Shown: positions 8,683 through 16,730 of the stretch, one piece after another | Layout of the letters: every line of letters begins with the position of its first letter | Numbering within the stretch: the stretch's first letter is position 1 | Source: Diplocloster modestus | GTDB taxonomy: Bacteria > Bacillota > Clostridia > Lachnospirales > Lachnospiraceae | DNA length: 64,000 nt | Assembly: GCF_019042245.1 (NCBI RefSeq) | Contig: NZ_JAHQCX010000010.1 | Coordinates: forward strand, 1-64,000 | Direction of reading: 5' to 3' | Translations under genes and position numbers: made by a program | The notes under the pieces: model-generated | The model's database searches: none | The model's input: the letters and a program-made list of their open reading frames with translations, nothing else | What the model was told of the DNA's origin: nothing

Positions 8683-9654
8683 TCAGGCCAGCAGCGAGGC
8701 TATATAAACCACTCCCACCGCAATCATAATCTGGATGATTGCGAACCGATATACCGTCTGGGTATTTGACCATCCCCACACCTTCCTGACATGATCGTGC
8801 AGCGGTGTCCTGACATTTTTCAGGATTTTAATTTTCAGGAACCGAAGGAGGGAGACTTTTAAGAGCCCCAGTCCCCCGTCCAGGATCAGTACCAGTGCCA
8901 GCAGTATATACAGGAAAGGACTTCCCATCTTCAGCACTGCGATACTGATAAATAATCCCATGGCCCGGGATCCCGCATCTCCCATCATCAGCTTGCTGGG
9001 AGCCGCGTTAAACCACAGGTATCCCAGCAGACAGATTACAAACAGAAGAATCAGATAATTATAGTTTTCATCCATCCCTTTCATCCGGTCCAGCACATAG
9101 ATGGAAAGGAGGGTAACGATCGTCAGCGTTCCGGACAGTCCGTCCACTCCATCCGAACAGTTGGTCACGTTCACCGATACCCACACCAGAATTACAATGA
9201 GAATACCGAACACCACCGGGGGAATCGTTAGGCTGGTCTGAAACAACATCAGTTCAACCGTATTGCTGTTAAAATTCAGAAATGTCACAGCCACCATTAC
9301 CGCAATGATCAGATCCAGCAGGCCCTTTTTATACTCTCCCCACGGCGCCTTCGAGCAGTCATCCAGAAAACCAGTCATCATGGCGGCGGCCACCAGAATC
9401 AGATAGATCACCATTTCCCGCTCGATTCCGATAAACAGCAGCGCGGACACCAGGAACACCAGAATAAATAAAAAGCCGGCCCCTCTCGGTTTCCCTGCGG
9501 ACAGCTTGCCATCATGGGCGTATTCCCTGCCCTGGTCCGTGGGCAGCAGGCCGCTGAATTTCTGAAGTAAAAAGCAGGTAGCGGCAAACGCAAACACTAT
9601 TCCGAAAAATGCCGCCAGCCGGATATCGATCTTATCTCCCAAATATGTAATCAT
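8683..9654 (-). CDS. mraY: MraY-family glycosyl-1-phosphate transferase
   Basis: A 323-residue polytopic membrane enzyme of the phospho-N-acetylmuramoyl-pentapeptide transferase family. Signature motifs are present: the Asp pair in GFLDD, NVTNCSDGVDGLSG, MGDAGSRAMG and the C-terminal PLHDHVRK loop. About ten hydrophobic segments span the chain. The MraY reaction transfers phospho-MurNAc-pentapeptide to undecaprenyl phosphate to form lipid I. The HDH-type loop favours MraY over WecA/TagO-type enzymes. It is not in a dcw cluster; the Nudix gene lies 37 bases upstream in the same direction and is probably co-transcribed. Whether this is the sole or an additional MraY cannot be judged here. Confidence 0.85.
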   Translation of the reverse strand: MITYLGDKIDIRLAAFFGIVFAFAATCFLLQKFSGLLPTDQGREYAHDGKLSAGKPRGAGFLFILVFLVSALLFIGIEREMVIYLILVAAAMMTGFLDDCSKAPWGEYKKGLLDLIIAVMVAVTFLNFNSNTVELMLFQTSLTIPPVVFGILIVILVWVSVNVTNCSDGVDGLSGTLTIVTLLSIYVLDRMKGMDENYNYLILLFVICLLGYLWFNAAPSKLMMGDAGSRAMGLFISIAVLKMGSPFLYILLALVLILDGGLGLLKVSLLRFLKIKILKNVRTPLHDHVRKVWGWSNTQTVYRFAIIQIMIAVGVVYIASLLA

Positions 9655-9691
9655 CCTCTTTTTCTCCCTTTTCCTTATAAATTCACTAGCT

Positions 9692-10636
9692 TCAGTCGAA
9701 GACGGTTACCCAGTCCGGATCCTGGCTGGCCAGAAAGCATAATCTTACCTGCTCGGCGGTGTTTTTCTCATCTGCCAGATCCGGCAGCTCGTCCGGTCCG
9801 AAGAATCGGCTTTCCTGCGTCTCGATATTTTCCACAAACTGTCCTTCTACAATCTCACACTGCACAAACGCTTTCAGTATACCGTAAGCATAGGGAGGCG
9901 TATTGTGGAGGTTCCGGTCCTGGACCGCGATCAGCCGGCTGGGAACCACACAAAGCCCCGCCTCCTCTTCCACTTCCTTCACCGTGTTTGTCCGGATGGA
10001 CTGATTCACATCCACCCATCCGCCCGGCATGGACCAGGTACCGTCCCGCTCTTTTACAAGAAGAATCCTGCCGTCCTGGAAGATCGCCGCGCGGGTATCC
10101 ATCTTCGGCGTCTGGAATCCCGTCTCATTACAGAATAAATCTTTCACCTTAGCAAGCGGGACTCCCGACTGCATATGAAGTATCTCCGCAGCGATCTCCC
10201 TGATCCTGGCAAACCGCTCCAGGTCAAAAGGATCCCTGGAATAGGTGATTCCCGCCTGCCCGATGAACTGCAGTTCGATCGCCCAGGACAGCCACCGTTG
10301 TCTGTCCCACACCTGCGGGTCGGTATCCAGAAGATTCAGGATATCGAACGGCTGTATAAAATAGTAATCCGCTTTTGTATGCCGTACCGAAGAACATCCC
10401 CACAGCGCCAGACCGGATTTTCTTCCCGCCGCACGCAAAGCAGGCATGTCCTCCGCCCGGTTGGATACGCACAGGACCCGGCCAGGCTCTATTCCCTGAG
10501 GGATCTCCTCCGTCGAATATACAGTCGGATATCCTGTCCGCGTAAGCTCCTTAAGAAGTTCATCCATTCGGTAATAAGGCTTTCCTCCCTCCTGCATCAC
10601 ACAAGCTTTATCCAAACATATAATATCAAAATTCAT
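9692..10636 (-). CDS. HAD-like and Nudix two-domain protein
   Basis: A 314-residue cytoplasmic protein. The first 105 residues (MNFDIICLDKACV onward) look like a degenerate HAD-type fold, followed by the helical Nudix-associated N-terminal domain (about 110-175, WLSWAIELQFIGQAGI) and a Nudix domain (about 190-314). The Nudix box reads GGWVDVNQSIRTNTVKEVEE, followed by EAGL. The usual Glu of the GX5E part is Gln and the Arg of REXXEEXG is Lys; the EVEEEAG metal-binding core is kept. The substrate may be a nucleoside diphosphate derivative. The start at 10636 has AAGGAGG upstream. It precedes the MraY-like gene. Confidence 0.8.
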   Translation of the reverse strand: MNFDIICLDKACVMQEGGKPYYRMDELLKELTRTGYPTVYSTEEIPQGIEPGRVLCVSNRAEDMPALRAAGRKSGLALWGCSSVRHTKADYYFIQPFDILNLLDTDPQVWDRQRWLSWAIELQFIGQAGITYSRDPFDLERFARIREIAAEILHMQSGVPLAKVKDLFCNETGFQTPKMDTRAAIFQDGRILLVKERDGTWSMPGGWVDVNQSIRTNTVKEVEEEAGLCVVPSRLIAVQDRNLHNTPPYAYGILKAFVQCEIVEGQFVENIETQESRFFGPDELPDLADEKNTAEQVRLCFLASQDPDWVTVFD

Positions 10637-10872
10637 ATTTTCCTCCTTGCACTCGTACGTGTTTTAGTTTATCACAAAGCGTTCCCTGTGAAAACAGCCT
10701 TTTCAAAGAATCTGATGATCCGGGTCAGCATTTAAAATATCCTGATATTCCGATACGATACCTAAAACCTATCATAAATAGAAATAAAAAATTATTTTAA
10801 ATTTTGTAAACATAATCAAGCCCACCTACATATTATGAAGTGTAAACAAAATATTTGTTGGAGGAACAAAAC

Positions 10873-11115
10873 ATGAGTGATTTAGCTGCTACAAACTGCG
10901 GATGTGGATGCGAAGGAAACGTAGGCTTCGGAGGCAATAGCTGCTGGTGGATCATCATCCTGCTGTTCTGCTGTGGCGGAATGGGCAATGGTGGCGGTGG
11001 CTGCAATGGCGGCTGCAACGGCGGCTTCGGCGGCGACTGCTGCTGGATTATCATCCTGTTACTCTTCTGCTGCGGCGGCAATAGCTGTGGTGGAAACAAC
11101 ATCGGATGCTGCTAA
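10873..11115 (+). CDS. Cys/Gly-rich miniprotein with duplicated hydrophobic hairpin
   Basis: An 80-residue protein from ATG 10873, with GGAGG ten bases upstream (an earlier TTG at 10855 in frame is not needed). It begins MSDLAATNCGCGC and contains two copies of a unit: CWWIIILLFCCGG and CCWIIILLLFCCGG, separated by a Gly/Asn/Cys linker (GGCNGGCNGGFGG). It resembles proteins automatically labelled chorion class high-cysteine HCB protein 13 in Lachnospiraceae; that name reflects composition only. The two very hydrophobic seven-residue stretches flanked by vicinal cysteines suggest membrane or surface association, or metal or disulfide chemistry. The function is unknown. Confidence 0.8.
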   Translation: MSDLAATNCGCGCEGNVGFGGNSCWWIIILLFCCGGMGNGGGGCNGGCNGGFGGDCCWIIILLLFCCGGNSCGGNNIGCC

Positions 11116-11126
11116 TCAGTTAAAAA

Positions 11127-11193
11127 GAGTTTCGCTTGCGAAACTCTCCGCCTGCGGCGGGCCGCGTAAGCGGCATCTTCCTTTCCGCCGCAG
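11127..11193. terminator. Stem-loops after the Cys-rich gene
   Basis: GAGTTTCGC and its complement pair at 11127-11146, directly followed by a second stem built from CTGCGGCGG and CCGCCGCAG (about 11152-11193). There is no U-run directly after the first stem. They probably stabilise or end the short Cys-rich transcript. Confidence 0.5.
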
Positions 11194-11246
11194 TGCGATC
11201 CCCCGGAGGGTATTTTTATTCCATAGGCGCACTTTCCTATTGAATA

Positions 11247-11283
11247 AAAAAAGGTATTCCTGCTTTCGCAGGAATACCTTTTT
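11247..11283. terminator. Bidirectional intrinsic terminator
   Basis: A 16-bp stem, AAAAAGGTATTCCTGC with its reverse complement around a TTTC loop, is followed by T-runs in both orientations. It can end the plus-strand Cys-rich gene and the minus-strand 46-residue ORF, whose stop codon overlaps it. Confidence 0.85.
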
Positions 11284-11422
11284 AATTTCTCCGGGAACCG
11301 CTTTCTCTTTGCCTTGAGATCTCCTGCTGTTTTAACTCCTCTTCCAGCCTTTGTTTTTTACGGCAGATGCATTCCTCATCCAGCTCATATACAGCGGTCC
11401 CATCTATTATTAATTGGTCCAT
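11282..11422 (-). CDS. Small 46-residue charged protein, unidentified
   Basis: ATG at 11422 is preceded by AGAGGAGTTTGAC, a well-spaced ribosome binding site, and opens a 46-codon frame: MDQLIIDGTAVYELDEECIC, then a Lys/Arg/Glu/Gln-rich helical tail ending in SRRN. It lies between a divergent AT-rich promoter palindrome (11441-11467) and a terminator, so it has a complete transcription unit. A vicinal CIC motif is the only notable feature. I do not recognise it. Confidence 0.6.
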   Translation of the reverse strand: MDQLIIDGTAVYELDEECICRKKQRLEEELKQQEISRQRESGSRRN

Positions 11423-11440
11423 GTCAAACTCCTCTTTATT

Positions 11441-11467
11441 ATCATATAATACATTATATTATATGAT
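11441..11467. promoter_or_regulatory. AT-rich inverted repeat between divergent genes
   Basis: ATCATATAAT and ATTATATGAT are exact reverse complements around seven bases. Each arm contains a TATAAT-like hexamer, so the element may be overlapping back-to-back -10 regions for the small minus-strand gene (11422) and the plus-strand gene at 11540, or an operator. Confidence 0.5.
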
Positions 11468-11539
11468 TACCCGGGAAATCGGTCATATCTTTTAGGCCTG
11501 GCACATATACATTTTTAAACAAGACCTTAGGAGGTCTCC

Positions 11540-11998
11540 ATGGAAGAAAATGAAAGACTCACAATGACGGCCCTGGACGCCCAGGTCTCACCGCGGCATC
11601 TGCAGATGATCAAGGCGGCTATTCCCTATGTACATTTAACGGAACAGCGCTTTCTTTCTATTTATGTTAAATTTCTGGAATTTAAAAATACGATGGATTT
11701 CTTCAACGTAGACGATGAACAGCTGCAGGCATGTTCTCTGAACGCAGATTCATCCGATCCCCTGAATATGCTGAATGACATCCGCCCCTTCTGCACGGAT
11801 TCCGAACGGGAAACCATGGATATGCTGCTCAATGTATTTCAGGCTATGAACTTATACCAGGCATACCAATCGTCCACCTCATCCTCCGGAGAAAATGCGG
11901 GCCCTGCAAACTCTATGGATGCCTTAAAATCCATGCTCTCTCCGGAACAACAGGCAATGTTCGATACATACTCAGCCATGCTGGGTAATATGGCCTAA
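11540..11998 (+). CDS. Conserved-looking hypothetical protein
   Basis: A soluble 152-residue protein with AGGAGGTCTCC ahead of its ATG. The first 80 residues are helical, rich in Leu/Phe/Asp (HLQMIKAAIPYVHLTEQRF), and the C-terminus is a Ser-rich linker followed by a Met-rich helix (SMDALKSMLSPEQQAMFDTY). No membrane segment or catalytic motif is visible. The gene at 12037 follows after 38 bases and shares the theme of short Met-rich helices, so the two probably form an operon. The function is unknown. Confidence 0.75.
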   Translation: MEENERLTMTALDAQVSPRHLQMIKAAIPYVHLTEQRFLSIYVKFLEFKNTMDFFNVDDEQLQACSLNADSSDPLNMLNDIRPFCTDSERETMDMLLNVFQAMNLYQAYQSSTSSSGENAGPANSMDALKSMLSPEQQAMFDTYSAMLGNMA

Positions 11999-12036
11999 GG
12001 CCTTTCAAAATTATGATAAGCCACAAGGAGGTTCCT

Positions 12037-12324
12037 ATGTCAGAAGAAAACTTAACCAACAACCCGAAGCTCAACGGAATAGACCCGGCCAAGCTTCAGA
12101 TGCTGATGGCCCTGGCCAATCAGGGAAAAGGAAAAGGGATGAACGAAATGGCTCCCTTTATGATGGCCGCCATGTCACAGGCCCAGAACAGCGGCATGTC
12201 TTTCAACAACAATGAGATGGACCTGATTATCGAAGCCCTGAAAATGGGGAAATCCCCGGAAGAACAAAAGCAAATCGATTATGTTAAAAATATGGCTGCC
12301 ATGATGGCCCCTAAAAAGCCCTGA
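12037..12324 (+). CDS. Hypothetical Met/Asn-rich helical protein
   Basis: A protein of 95 residues from ATG 12037, chosen because AAGGAGG lies just upstream (an in-frame ATG at 12013 lacks it). It starts MSEENLTNNPKLNGIDPAKL and is rich in Met (LQMLMALANQGKGKGMNEMA, and MMAAMSQ). Its C-terminal helix NEMDLIIEALKMGKSPEEQK is amphipathic. The composition recalls small spore-coat or oligomerising proteins, but nothing proves that. It is the second gene of the pair with 11540-11998. Confidence 0.7.
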   Translation: MSEENLTNNPKLNGIDPAKLQMLMALANQGKGKGMNEMAPFMMAAMSQAQNSGMSFNNNEMDLIIEALKMGKSPEEQKQIDYVKNMAAMMAPKKP

Positions 12325-12350
12325 TGGAGTCGTCCGGGTCAAGCTAAAAA

Positions 12351-12370
12351 GCCGGCAGAATTCTGCCGGC
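12351..12370 (-). terminator. Intrinsic terminator of the AraC-type gene
   Basis: A perfect palindrome, GCCGGCAGAA with TTCTGCCGGC. On the minus strand it is followed by TTTTT, so it ends minus-strand transcription from the AraC-type gene. Confidence 0.65.
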
Positions 12371-12393
12371 ATACAAATTGGACTCTTTGAAAC

Positions 12394-12444
12394 GGCGGGG
12401 AGTCCGGTGAGTTCCGCGTAACGTAACTCACCGGACTCCCCGCC
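12394..12444 (+). terminator. Intrinsic terminator of the 11540-12324 pair
   Basis: A 20-bp stem (GGCGGGGAGTCCGGTGAGTT and its complement) with an 11-base loop, followed on the plus strand by a T-rich stretch ending in GTTTT. It probably works in both directions between the convergent genes. Confidence 0.7.
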
Positions 12445-12453
12445 GGATTTGTT

Positions 12454-13326
12454 TTAGCTTCGTATCGGAACCCAGAACTGTATATCGCTCAGGCCATTTT
12501 CATCTGCTGCTTCCCCGTATTTTACCAGGTCATAACGGTTATTCTCGTTGAAATGACAGGTGGAATGGGGAAACCATTCCTGATATATATATTCCACAAT
12601 GGGTTGGAAACTATCTTCTGTTTTTCCGCGGAAGGAAAAGACCACATAGGTACTCGGAGGTAACGTGAAGCATCGCATTCCTTCGGGTATTCTGGTGAAG
12701 GTATCTACCTGTGCGGCGGCAATATAGTTGAAGTCGGGGTTTTCGCAGCTTTGTTCCTGGGATGAATAGTCATCGATGCCGATTAGATACGCAGGATCAG
12801 TTCTGCTGCATATTTTGCTTTTATTTTTGTGCAGGATTCTCCAGCATTTTCCAATTACCCGGAATCCCTTTTTAGTACTTTCCCTATATCCCACCAGCTT
12901 TATCTGACCGGAGTTTATTATTTTAACGTCCTGTATCCGGTCTGCACGCAGCTCCTCCCGTCTTTGGACGTCATATTTTAATTGCAGGGGAAGAAAATCT
13001 TTGCGCTTTCTAAAAACGGCAGGGCTATCCTTATACAGGTTTTTGAATCCCCTCGAAAAAGAGCGTTGAGAATCATAGCCCGAGCACAGGGCAATCTCCA
13101 ATATGGGCCTGTCTGTAGCGACCAACAGACGAGCCGCTTCTGTTAATCTTCTCCTCTGTATATAATTGTGAATCGGAAAACCCACAACGGCTGCGAACAT
13201 CCGATGCAGATGGTATTTTGAATATCCGCTTTCTGCGGAAATGCTATCCAGATCTAATCTCTCATCAAAAAGATGTTTCTCAATAAAATCCAGAATCCCT
13301 TCGATCTCCTGCAGGTTATTTTTCAT
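12454..13326 (-). CDS. AraC-family regulator with GyrI-like effector domain
   Basis: A 290-residue protein from ATG 13326 (MKNNLQEIEGILDFIEKHLF), which has AAAGGAGG in front; the longer frame to 13428 has no ribosome site. Residues 1-105 hold the two helix-turn-helix units of AraC/XylS proteins (YSKYHLHRMFAAVVG and ALCSGYDSQRSFSRGFKNLY). From about residue 140 the chain matches the GyrI/Rob-type small-molecule-binding domain, ending DIQFWVPIRS. This architecture is shared with Rob and multidrug-responsive regulators. It sits downstream of the SGNH hydrolase with a 115-bp gap, so it probably has its own promoter. Its targets are unknown. Confidence 0.88.
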   Translation of the reverse strand: MKNNLQEIEGILDFIEKHLFDERLDLDSISAESGYSKYHLHRMFAAVVGFPIHNYIQRRRLTEAARLLVATDRPILEIALCSGYDSQRSFSRGFKNLYKDSPAVFRKRKDFLPLQLKYDVQRREELRADRIQDVKIINSGQIKLVGYRESTKKGFRVIGKCWRILHKNKSKICSRTDPAYLIGIDDYSSQEQSCENPDFNYIAAAQVDTFTRIPEGMRCFTLPPSTYVVFSFRGKTEDSFQPIVEYIYQEWFPHSTCHFNENNRYDLVKYGEAADENGLSDIQFWVPIRS

Positions 13327-13441
13327 GGGACACCTCCTTTTAATAACATAGCACAATAACAAGATAAATGTTTCACATTTCTTGCTAAATCGAATCGAAT
13401 GCATTAAAATGATAGGTTTTCGTCCCAATTCCTATTAGAAA

Positions 13442-14083
13442 CTATTTCCCCTCAGCAAAAATCCCGCAGACCATTTTCTGAATCAGTTCAGCCATCTCCT
13501 GATGCCCTTTCAGGGTATAGTGGATTCCATCCTGCTCGTTTAGTTCCACCTGCCCCTCAGGATTCAGGTAGTGAATCTGATACTGCCGGGCGATGCGCTC
13601 ATAGTAAGACGCCAGTTCACGGCTCTTGGTTACCGCCCCCTGGAGCATCCGGTCCAGGTCGCGGTTTCCCACGCTGCGGATCGGGACCGGGGTAATCAAA
13701 AGAATCTCCGGGGCGGCTTGGTTCCGGCCGGCCTCCGATTTTAAAATTGTTTTAACCAGGTTTTCCATGGCGGAGCCCACGTCAAAGCTGGAGACGGAGA
13801 AACGAAGCTTTAAATCGTTGGTGCCTAACATCAGGATCACCAGATCCAGAGGTTTATGGCTTTCCAGACAGGGAAGCAGGTAGGTCTTACCGTTTTTATG
13901 CTCCTCCACCGGGTCATCCCAGACGGTCGTACGGCCGCCCAGGCCTTCCTCGATGACGTAGTATTCGCTTCCTAAACGTTCCTGGAGGATTCCGGTCCAG
14001 CGCTCATGCCTCTCGTAACGGCTTACCAGGTCGGATTTCAGTCCGTAGGTGTTGGAATCCCCATAACACAGTATATTTTTCAT
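13442..14083 (-). CDS. SGNH/GDSL-family hydrolase
   Basis: A 213-residue cytoplasmic esterase-type hydrolase. The block I motif GDSNTYG holds the Ser nucleophile, LGGRTT gives the block II Gly, LGTNDL the block III Asn, and DGIHYT the Asp-His pair. There is no signal peptide. Proteins of this family remove acyl or acetyl groups from sugars, lipids or thioesters. It follows the sugar ABC permease by 32 bases, so it probably deacylates the imported sugar; that is inference from position. Confidence 0.9.
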   Translation of the reverse strand: MKNILCYGDSNTYGLKSDLVSRYERHERWTGILQERLGSEYYVIEEGLGGRTTVWDDPVEEHKNGKTYLLPCLESHKPLDLVILMLGTNDLKLRFSVSSFDVGSAMENLVKTILKSEAGRNQAAPEILLITPVPIRSVGNRDLDRMLQGAVTKSRELASYYERIARQYQIHYLNPEGQVELNEQDGIHYTLKGHQEMAELIQKMVCGIFAEGK

Positions 14084-14115
14084 GGTACATGGTTCCTTTC
14101 TGTTCCGTATTATTC

Positions 14116-15069
14116 TCAGGCGGATTTTACCTTTTTGATGCGGTCCGTGTTGGTAAATACGTCAAAGGCTACCGCCAGGATCAGGACCAGGCCTTTTACC
14201 ACCTGCTGATAGTATTCGCCGATGTTCATAATGGTCAGTCCGTTGCTTAAGACACCGATGATCAGCGCGCCGATGAAGGCGCCGGAGATCTTGCCCTTCC
14301 CGCCGTTAATGCTGACGCCGCCGATGACGACCGCGGTAACCACATCCATTTCCATGCTGGTTCCGGAAGCTGGTGCGCCGGAGCTGACACGGGCCATCAG
14401 GGTCACACCGGCGATGCCGGCCAGAAACGCGCTGGCGGAATAGAGAGACACTTTAATTTTATCGACAGCGACACCGGCCAGCCTGGCGGCTTCCTCATTG
14501 CCTCCGATGGCATACACGTATCTGCCGTAGTAGGTGCGGTTCAAGATGAATGCGGCAATGATGACGATGACCAGCATAGTGATGACCGGAATGGGAATAG
14601 CCCCTACATAGCCCTGTCCCAGCGTAACGACGCCTTCGGGAATGTCATAGATGGGAAGCCCGCCGGAGATGATAAAGGCCAGGCCTCTGGCTACGGTCAT
14701 CATGCCCAGGGTAATGACGATGGCGGCTACATGGAGCTTCACGATCAGCATTCCCGTGATCGTTCCGAATAAGGTTAAAATAACCAGTGTCAGAAGGATA
14801 GCCAGCACACTGTTCATCTGGTATTCCACCAGGAACTTGGCACAGACCACGCCGGTCAGCCCCAACAGGGAACCAACGGTTAAGTCCATGCCGCCGGAGA
14901 TGATGACGAAGGTCATACCGGCGGAGAGGATTCCCAGGACTGCTACCTGGCGCAGGATATTGATCATATTTTTGGCTGCAAAGAACGTATCTGTCATGAC
15001 GGCAAAAAAGATAACCATAATGAACAGTAATATAATGGTACTGAATTGTTTTAAAATATTTTTGCTCAT
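14116..15069 (-). CDS. Sugar ABC transporter permease (RbsC-type)
   Basis: A 317-residue membrane protein starting MSKNILKQFSTIILL at 15069, with AAGGAGG seven bases upstream; the longer frame to 15183 lies inside the ATPase gene. It has the RbsC/XylH/MglC arrangement of about ten helices and family motifs GMTFVIISGGMDLTVGSLLG and VIGGVSINGGKG. As a dimer it forms the channel of a CUT2-class transporter together with the gene products at 15119 and 16731. The specific sugar cannot be read from sequence; ribose, xylose, galactose or an allose-like sugar are all possible. Confidence 0.92.
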   Translation of the reverse strand: MSKNILKQFSTIILLFIMVIFFAVMTDTFFAAKNMINILRQVAVLGILSAGMTFVIISGGMDLTVGSLLGLTGVVCAKFLVEYQMNSVLAILLTLVILTLFGTITGMLIVKLHVAAIVITLGMMTVARGLAFIISGGLPIYDIPEGVVTLGQGYVGAIPIPVITMLVIVIIAAFILNRTYYGRYVYAIGGNEEAARLAGVAVDKIKVSLYSASAFLAGIAGVTLMARVSSGAPASGTSMEMDVVTAVVIGGVSINGGKGKISGAFIGALIIGVLSNGLTIMNIGEYYQQVVKGLVLILAVAFDVFTNTDRIKKVKSA

Positions 15070-15118
15070 ATTTTCCTCCTTGCGTGCGTATTTCAGCACA
15101 TATAGGTATACTTTGTCA

Positions 15119-16606
15119 TCAATTCTTTCCTGAGGCCAGCTCCAGAATCTTCGTCTGCGTCGCTTCCTCTTTGGATAACTCACCTGTCACTTCCCCCTCA
15201 TGCATGACCAGAATCCGGTCGGACATGCCTAACAGCTCCGGCATTTCCGAGGATATCATAATAATCGCCATTCCGTCCTTTGCCAGCTGGTTCATCAGCA
15301 TGTAGATCTCCTGTTTGGCACCCACATCGATCCCACGGGTGGGCTCGTCAAAGATCAGGATATCCGATTTGCTGGCCATGGATTTGGCTAATACTACTTT
15401 CTGCTGGTTTCCGCCGGACAGGTTCTTAGCCAGCTGTTCCATGGAGGGTGTCTTGATTTTCAGCCTGTCAATGTAGGACTGGGCCAGATTCCGGTCGGCT
15501 TTGCGGTTTACGACAGCTGCTTTGCAGATATCCCGGATGGATATGAAGGAAATGTTGTCCCGGATACTCATCTCCAGCAGGACTCCGTGCTTCTTCCGGT
15601 CCTCAGGAATGAGGGCGATTCCGTCTCTGATTCCATCCCTTGGCTTTTTGATCTCCACTTTTTTGCCGTGGACATAGACTTCACCCGTAGATTTTGGGTC
15701 CGCACCGTAGATCGCCCGGACGGTTTCCGTCCTGCCGGCTCCCACTAGGCCCGCCAGACCCAGGATCTCTCCCTTTTTCACACTTAAGTTTACATTTTTG
15801 AGCAGAGCAGGGGTGGACAGGTTTCTGACTTCCAGCACGGTTTCTCCGATTTCTTTGTCCACCGCCGGATACTGCTGGTCATCCAGCGTGCGGCCCACCA
15901 TCATGCTGATCAGCTCGGCGCGGCCGGTCTTCTGTGTCTGCCTGGTACCCACGTATTCACCGTCCCGCATGATAGTCACCCGGTCGGCGATCTGGAAGAT
16001 CTCCTCCATACGATGGGATATGTATATGATCGCCACTCCTTTTTTCTTCAGCTGTTCCACGATCCGGAACATAGCTTCGATCTCCCGGTTCGTAAGCGGA
16101 GCGGACGGTTCGTCCATAATCAATACTTTTACGTCATTGGATATTGTCTTGGCGATTTCCACCAGCTGCTGGTAGGCCACGGTCAGGCTCCTGACCGGTT
16201 TTGTCACATCGATTTTGATTCCAAAGCCTTCCATGATCTCCCTGGCTTTCTGGTTCATCATTTTCCGGTTGATCGTAAGGCCTTTGGTCAGTTTATTTCC
16301 CAGAAATATATTCTCCGCAATGGATAGCTCCGGCACCAGATTGAATTCCTGGTAAATGACCCCGATACCCAGCTTCTGGGACAGGATCGGATTCATTTCT
16401 CGGTAGGATTTACCTTCATATATAATTTCTCCGGCATTGGGTCTAATGGCTCCGGAGATAACCTTGATCAGGGTGGATTTCCCGGCTCCATTCTCTCCCA
16501 TCAAGGCGTGGACTTCGCCTTTATAAAATGTAACATTCATATCACTCAGCGCTTTCACACCCGGATATTCTTTCGTGATATGCTTTAATTCCAGAATTGT
16601 CTCCAT
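15119..16606 (-). CDS. Sugar ABC transporter ATP-binding protein, double NBD (RbsA/MglA-type)
   Basis: A 495-residue protein from ATG 16606 with GGAGG upstream. The first nucleotide-binding domain has Walker A GENGAGKST and Walker B VLIMDEPSAPLT. The second has a degenerate Walker A (GLVGAGRTE), an intact signature LSGGNQQK and Walker B ILIFDEPTRGIDVGAKQE. The asymmetry is normal for RbsA, XylG and MglA. It powers the permease encoded 49 bases downstream. A strong stem-loop precedes it at 16641-16716, which fits lower expression than the binding protein. Confidence 0.93.
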   Translation of the reverse strand: METILELKHITKEYPGVKALSDMNVTFYKGEVHALMGENGAGKSTLIKVISGAIRPNAGEIIYEGKSYREMNPILSQKLGIGVIYQEFNLVPELSIAENIFLGNKLTKGLTINRKMMNQKAREIMEGFGIKIDVTKPVRSLTVAYQQLVEIAKTISNDVKVLIMDEPSAPLTNREIEAMFRIVEQLKKKGVAIIYISHRMEEIFQIADRVTIMRDGEYVGTRQTQKTGRAELISMMVGRTLDDQQYPAVDKEIGETVLEVRNLSTPALLKNVNLSVKKGEILGLAGLVGAGRTETVRAIYGADPKSTGEVYVHGKKVEIKKPRDGIRDGIALIPEDRKKHGVLLEMSIRDNISFISIRDICKAAVVNRKADRNLAQSYIDRLKIKTPSMEQLAKNLSGGNQQKVVLAKSMASKSDILIFDEPTRGIDVGAKQEIYMLMNQLAKDGMAIIMISSEMPELLGMSDRILVMHEGEVTGELSKEEATQTKILELASGKN

Positions 16607-16640
16607 ATCCACTCCTCCTTCAAGAAGTTCTCTACATACT

Positions 16641-16716
16641 ACAGGCACCGATTCCGCCGTTTTTCATTTTTATCCTCTGGTCAGCCCAAAGTACGGTGTT
16701 GAACGATCGGTGCCTG
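16641..16716 (-). promoter_or_regulatory. Intercistronic stem-loop after the binding-protein gene
   Basis: ACAGGCACCGAT and ATCGGTGCCTGT form a 12-bp perfect stem closing a loop of about 50 nt in the 124-bp gap between the binding-protein and ATPase genes. Such elements usually raise binding-protein mRNA stability or partly terminate. No long U-run follows. Confidence 0.6.
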
Positions 16717-16730
16717 TTCTGGTGTTTTTC

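Noticed and set aside
10833..11102. A Pro/Gln-rich open frame on the minus strand
   Set aside because: It is the reverse complement of the Gly/Cys-rich miniprotein gene, which has the ribosome site and terminators.
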